From assembly GCA_017405875.1 (NCBI GenBank), contig JAFQZM010000021.1, positions 1 through 55,875 on the forward strand: DNA of 55,875 nt, in the 5' to 3' direction. How positions within the stretch are numbered: position 1 is the stretch's first letter; the number at the start of each line of letters is the position of its first letter. Below the pieces are notes generated by a model. It did not search any database and was not told the DNA's origin. It was given only the letters and a program-made list of their open reading frames with translations. The stretch is from a bacterium. GTDB lineage: Bacteria > UBP6 > UBA1177. Positions 54,183 to 55,875 of this stretch are shown in pieces. A program made the translations under genes and the position numbers.

Positions 54183-54611
54183 ATGATTTTTGAAAATTTC
54201 CAGAATTTCGGTCCGGCTCTCTGCCTCGGTCTTGCAGCAATCGGCAGCTCGATCGGCTGCGGTCTTGCAGGTATGACATCTCACGGCGCAATGGCTAAAG
54301 TTGACGAAGGTCACGCAAAATTCGTAGCACTTTCCGCAATGCCTGCGTCTCAGTCGATCTACGGCTTCGCGCTCATGATCATCCTTCAGGGCGCACTCAA
54401 AGCGGAAAACGATTTCGCTATCTTTGGAATCGGTCTTGCATGCGGCCTTGCTTTCATGGTCAGCGCAATTTTCCAGGGCAAAGCCTGCTCCAGCGCGATT
54501 CTCGCAGTTTCCAAGAAACCGTCTGTTTTCGGTATGAGCTTCGCGGCTCCCGGTATCGTTGAGTCGTTCGCACTTTTCGCTCTCGTCGGCGGAATCATGA
54601 TGGCTTCGTAA
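54183..54611 (+). CDS. atpK: V-type ATPase proteolipid subunit K
   Basis: Subunit K is the rotor-ring proteolipid. The 142 residues form four membrane helices as a duplicated hairpin. In the second helix Ser56, Gln57 and Tyr60 (PASQSIYGF) and later Gln98 (FQGKAC) and Glu127 (GIVESF) stand where Thr64, Gln65, Tyr68, Gln110 and Glu139 bind Na+ in the Enterococcus hirae NtpK ring, so this ring may carry sodium. That comparison is from memory. A GGGAG site precedes the ATG. The last gene of the operon; a terminator follows. Confidence 0.93.
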   Translation: MIFENFQNFGPALCLGLAAIGSSIGCGLAGMTSHGAMAKVDEGHAKFVALSAMPASQSIYGFALMIILQGALKAENDFAIFGIGLACGLAFMVSAIFQGKACSSAILAVSKKPSVFGMSFAAPGIVESFALFALVGGIMMAS

Positions 54612-54638
54612 GCCGGAACAACGGATTCAATTTTTGAA

Positions 54639-54665
54639 AGGGGGTCGGAAGACCCTCTTTTTTTT
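54639..54665 (+). terminator. Rho-independent terminator of the V-ATPase operon
   Basis: AGGGGGTC and GACCCTCT form an 8-bp stem with one G-T pair around the loop GGAA, followed by a run of eight Ts. It begins 28 nt after the subunit K stop. Confidence 0.9.
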
Positions 54666-54717
54666 GTCTTGTAGGAGTGCTGACGTCTTGTCTGTAATTC
54701 TTGGCTCACACTTCTTG

Positions 54718-54758
54718 CCTCTCACTCTGGGAGAGGTGGCACAAAGTGCCGGAGAGGG
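54718..54758. repeat. REP-like double hairpin
   Basis: CCTCTC pairs with GAGAGG (54718-54736), followed at once by GGCAC-AAA-GTGCC (54738-54750), then GGAGAGGG. Elements of the form CTCTGGGAGAGG + GGCAC...GTGCC recur in many bacterial genomes as short interspersed repeats, as I recall. Here it lies between the V-ATPase terminator and the TIR gene end. Confidence 0.6.
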
Positions 54759-54796
54759 CTGCTTCGCTTGCTTAGCGGTTGAATTTGTAGAAGCTA

Positions 54797-55609
54797 TTAA
54801 AGTGTCACGCCTTCTTCGTGTAATGCTTGAATGATGCTATGCAATACTGTTATCAAGTCATTATTTAGTTGTTGGAAATCTGAAGGAACTGGTGGTAATT
54901 TAGATTCTTTTAAAGTTTTAAATCTTTTTAGATACACATTAAATTGATCCACAATTTCTTTTGCTTTACGAATATGAGTATTGTTGTTGCCATTAGAAGA
55001 GGTATTGTAAAACTCATAATAGTCGTATATTTCTTGGAAAGATTCCTGTAATTTTATTAAATCGGTTTTTTTATTGTTGTCATAACTCGACTTTCTTAAT
55101 TCCAATAAAGAATAATATGCCTGTGTTAGACGTGATATATATGCCTGATCACGTGATTCTACTCTCTTTCCATCATCCGAGTCGTTAGTTCTGATAATAC
55201 GTTGTATTAACTGTTTTGCAAAAAGAAGTGCGATTTGATCGCAGGAATATTTATTGGAGTCAATCGCTTGTATGTCAGCAATAGAAGGATATTGCTCTTT
55301 TAGCTGATCAAAAGAGATTTTATGAAGAATTGGAAGAATAATTTTTTGCCCATTTGAGTTCTGTCTTTTCAAAAAATCGTTAAGCTCTTTTTCCGTCCAC
55401 TCACGTCCGAAAAATTTTTCAGAAATAACAATAATGGCAAACTCAGCAGTTTTGATTCCTTCTAACAGTTTTTTCTTCCAATTATCACCCCATTGAATAG
55501 TATCCTTATCATAAAAAACCTTAACTCCTAATTTGTCTATAGATGATTTAAGGTCATTAACATACTCTTCCTTGTCTGAGCTTGCGTGCGAAATAAAAAC
55601 ATCATACAT
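54797..55609 (-). CDS. TIR-domain protein
   Basis: The 270-residue protein has an N-terminal TIR domain (about 1-135): YDVFISHASSDKE, then VFYDKDTIQWGD, and the WTEKEL block in which Glu75 is the likely NADase catalytic residue. The rest (about 136-270) is helical, with no recognised family. Bacterial TIR proteins often deplete NAD+ on phage infection, activated by a partner or by a signal molecule. No partner gene is visible in this window; if one exists it is beyond the right edge. Codons are AT-rich compared with the preceding operon, which suggests transfer. Confidence 0.88.
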   Translation of the reverse strand: MYDVFISHASSDKEEYVNDLKSSIDKLGVKVFYDKDTIQWGDNWKKKLLEGIKTAEFAIIVISEKFFGREWTEKELNDFLKRQNSNGQKIILPILHKISFDQLKEQYPSIADIQAIDSNKYSCDQIALLFAKQLIQRIIRTNDSDDGKRVESRDQAYISRLTQAYYSLLELRKSSYDNNKKTDLIKLQESFQEIYDYYEFYNTSSNGNNNTHIRKAKEIVDQFNVYLKRFKTLKESKLPPVPSDFQQLNNDLITVLHSIIQALHEEGVTL

Positions 55610-55848
55610 TATCTCTTGTCCTCCAGCTATTGATTCGGCTATGATTCCGTGAACCTGAAATCAAGCGCAGCGATTATATCCACGCTACAAATACCGTCAA
55701 GGCACTTTTTCAGTCAAACCGCATCAACTAACATGTCTTTCATCCTCTTTTTTTATCAGGTTGCTGAACTAAAAAATTGCCTTGCCTTTCATAATACCTA
55801 TAATTTTGCGGTTTTCTGGGGTTTATGATGATGGTATCAGGGCTTACG
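55610..55848. other. Gene-free right end
   Basis: These bases contain no reading frame I would call a gene. They hold the likely promoter region of the TIR gene, but I see no clear boxes. Confidence 0.5.
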
Positions 55849-55875
55849 ACAAACAAACAAACAAACAAACAAACA
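55849..55875. repeat. Tetranucleotide ACAA tract at the right edge
   Basis: About six and a half copies of ACAA run to the end of the window. Together with the GCAAC tract at the left edge it means that both ends of this sequence lie in simple repeats, as happens when an assembly stops at a repeat. Confidence 0.85.

Noticed and set aside
1-55875. CRISPR arrays, rRNA genes, transposases, integrases and riboswitches
   Set aside because: I found no regularly spaced direct repeats of 25-40 bp, no rRNA-like segments, no recognisable transposase or integrase reading frames and no long structured leader.

Overview
The window is a stretch of chromosome from a Gram-negative (diderm) bacterium of moderate-to-low GC content. 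Evidence for two membranes is the set of Sec/lipobox lipoproteins, an OmpA-domain porin-like barrel, other predicted outer-membrane barrels, a TolQ/ExbB-type channel and a PilT ATPase. The exported proteins carry the flavour of Myxococcota-like or related uncultured gut/anaerobe lineages: MopE-type metal-binding repeats with a choice-of-anchor-L-like region, an FG-GAP/ASPIC (CRTAC1-type) lipoprotein, and Asp/Cys-rich lipoproteins with DUF1566 domains. The exact phylum cannot be fixed from this sequence alone. Genes are densely packed, and starts are typically ATG preceded by GGAGG-like Shine-Dalgarno sites.

Layout. 1-2800: an accessory patch with a two-domain DUF1566 lipoprotein, a KilA-N gene and the orphan 3' end of a lost DUF1566 gene, tied together by a 44-nt direct repeat. 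2855-9506: radA, a U32 peptidase-family gene with a small DUF4911-like partner, an exported barrel-like protein, an ECF sigma/anti-sigma pair, an O-methyltransferase and ispG. 9514-17575: an amidohydrolase, MopE-type and CRTAC1-type lipoproteins, a rhomboid protease, two unknown lipoproteins and a divergent XRE regulator. 17636-20697: ftsH, a lytic transglycosylase and pgsA as one operon. 20848-25140: a second accessory patch (DUF1016 PDDEXK nuclease with in-frame palindromes, a second DUF1566 lipoprotein, DUF805, a 5'-nucleotidase homologue missing metal ligands). 25288-33926: UbiA-family gene, an unknown coupled gene, transglutaminase, a small cytosolic histidine kinase, barrel, trpS, OmpA, NfnA/PyrK-like and TolQ. 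34003-46968: recA-pilT-nitrilase-cca, glnA, an AAA+ ATPase, tRNA-Phe, cvpA-like, xseA, a DHH phosphoesterase and uvrA. 47091-54611: a complete compact bacterial V/A-type ATPase operon (E, DUF2764, A, B, D, I, K) closed by a terminator. 54797-55609: a TIR-domain protein in an AT-rich right end.

How it works together. DNA repair (radA, recA, xseA, uvrA) is unusually well represented. The V-ATPase proteolipid keeps the residue set that binds Na+ in the Enterococcus rotor, so this cell may run a sodium circuit. Promoters share a recurrent architecture: a TATAAT-like box, then a short GC core with a T-tract (GCGGTTTTT type), then the Shine-Dalgarno site, giving very short leaders.

The most unusual material is the DUF1566 family with its shared 3' tail element, the KilA-N gene bracketed by two copies of that tail, the 5'-nucleotidase homologue that has lost several metal ligands, and the palindromes inserted in frame in the DUF1016 nuclease gene. 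No CRISPR array, rRNA, transposase or integrase was seen.
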